Origin: Prevotella sp.
GTDB taxonomy: Bacteria; Bacteroidota; Bacteroidia; Bacteroidales; Dysgonomonadaceae
Reading direction: 5' to 3'
DNA length: 64,000 nucleotides
Assembly (NCBI GenBank): GCA_031285625.1
Contig: JAITVV010000025.1
Coordinates: forward strand, 32,005-96,004
The notes beneath the pieces are model-generated. The model did not search any database and was not told the origin of the DNA. It saw only the letters and a list, made by a program, of their open reading frames with translations. Made by a program: the position numbers and the translations under genes. This document shows, piece after piece, positions 63,663 through 64,000 of this stretch. Position 1 is the stretch's first letter; the number at the start of each line of letters is the position of its first letter.

Positions 63663-64000
63663 TTATTACTTTTGTGCAAGATTATATTTATAGCGATAAG
63701 TATAATCTCATATTTAAAAATAAACGAAGCGTTTAATATTATCCTGTAATAAGAAATCTGGTAAATTTTATAGGTACAAGGATAGTAAGCAGAACGTTCC
63801 ACGTCTTTTATAACAAGGGCGTGGGGCTGTTGCTTATTTGTACCTAGGGCTTACCAGAGCCTCTTATACGATAAGTTAGCAGTTCCCACGTATTCTATGC
63901 TAATATCCTAATGTTTTATTTGATTTAACAATAAATTAACTGTTTATTATTCTCAGTTGTCCTCTCTTGTATGCGGGATGCATAAAACTTGTACGTGTAT
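63663..64000. other. Non-coding stretch with predicted RNA structure
   Basis: 338 bp with no supported ORF. Bases 63820-63890 form a long imperfect stem, CGTGGG/CCCACG, CTG/CAG, GCTTAT/ATAAGT, closed by an inner hairpin (63846-63862). An upstream CCACG (63799-63803) can compete for CGTGG, and GTTCC(C)ACGT occurs twice (63796-63804, 63882-63891). Nothing else is recognised to the window end. Confidence 0.5.

Noticed and set aside
63524-63802. Minus-strand 92-residue ORF overlapping the small mobile-element gene
   Set aside because: Composition is that of a shadow frame. It covers both the real gene and the structured stretch.
60581-64000. Second copy of the tRNA-Leu(CAG) 3' end as attR
   Set aside because: I looked for CATGCGCA-type repeats to the window end and found none. 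If present, it lies outside the window.
63780-64000. Group II intron or known RNA family at the window end
   Set aside because: The fold lacks a recognisable domain V, and I could not match it to any family I know. Kept only as a structured candidate.

Overview
The window looks like a chromosome segment from a Bacteroidota bacterium, order Bacteroidales, and a Dysgonomonas-like genus is plausible. The evidence is AT-rich DNA, repeated TAnnTTTG -7 promoter elements, the short RpoD typical of the phylum, a SusC/SusD polysaccharide utilisation locus (PUL) with a hybrid two-component sensor, an MtaB/LpxL/ferredoxin-oxidoreductase core, and Wzm/Wzt-type glycan export. The genus is an inference from gene content.

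Layout. 1-12.3 kb is mostly core: the 3' part of prfA, pyrF, small YegP/VOC/NTF2-like proteins, a minus-strand nitrogen operon (porin-like protein, P-II, AmtB), a B12-binding radical SAM protein, an ArnT-like membrane protein coupled to an RsmI-like methyltransferase, and an RsmF-like rRNA methyltransferase. 12.3-28.5 kb is a tightly packed minus-strand surface-glycan cluster. It starts with the ABC exporter Wzm/Wzt and continues through a fucosyltransferase-like protein, an acyltransferase, a FkbM methyltransferase, many glycosyltransferases (one a two-domain GT2-GT2 fusion), and a DegT / WbqC / DegT-like trio. No Wzy polymerase is seen, which fits an ABC-dependent O-antigen-type pathway. 28.6-45.1 kb is again core: an alanine-rich lipoprotein, acyl-CoA synthetase, mtaB-lpxL-GT2, rpoD, an HtrA protease, an ArnT-like protein, an SSS transporter, a GlpE-like rhodanese and a 2-oxoacid:ferredoxin oxidoreductase.

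45.2-60.7 kb is accessory. A tRNA-Gly(GCC)/tRNA-Leu(GAG) pair and a tRNA-Gly(CCC)/tRNA-Leu(CAG) pair bracket a complete fructose-type PUL. The PUL comprises a GH32 fructanase, a hybrid sensor with a sugar-binding-protein-like domain, an MFS sugar porter, a PfkB fructokinase, a GH172 (DUF2961) enzyme, SusC, SusD and a small lipoprotein. Together these suggest capture of a fructose-containing oligosaccharide at the surface, periplasmic cleavage to fructose, sensing of the free sugar, import and phosphorylation. GH172 alongside a single GH32 suggests alpha-fructosides or difructose anhydrides rather than plain levan.

From about 60.65 kb to the window end lies one edge of an integrated mobile element. 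A large serine recombinase reads into the 3' end and terminator of tRNA-Leu(CAG). A 53-residue ORF sits 5 nt upstream of it, followed by a second, small serine recombinase, a small DNA-element-type protein, and a final non-coding stretch with a strong predicted RNA fold. The other end of the element is outside the window.
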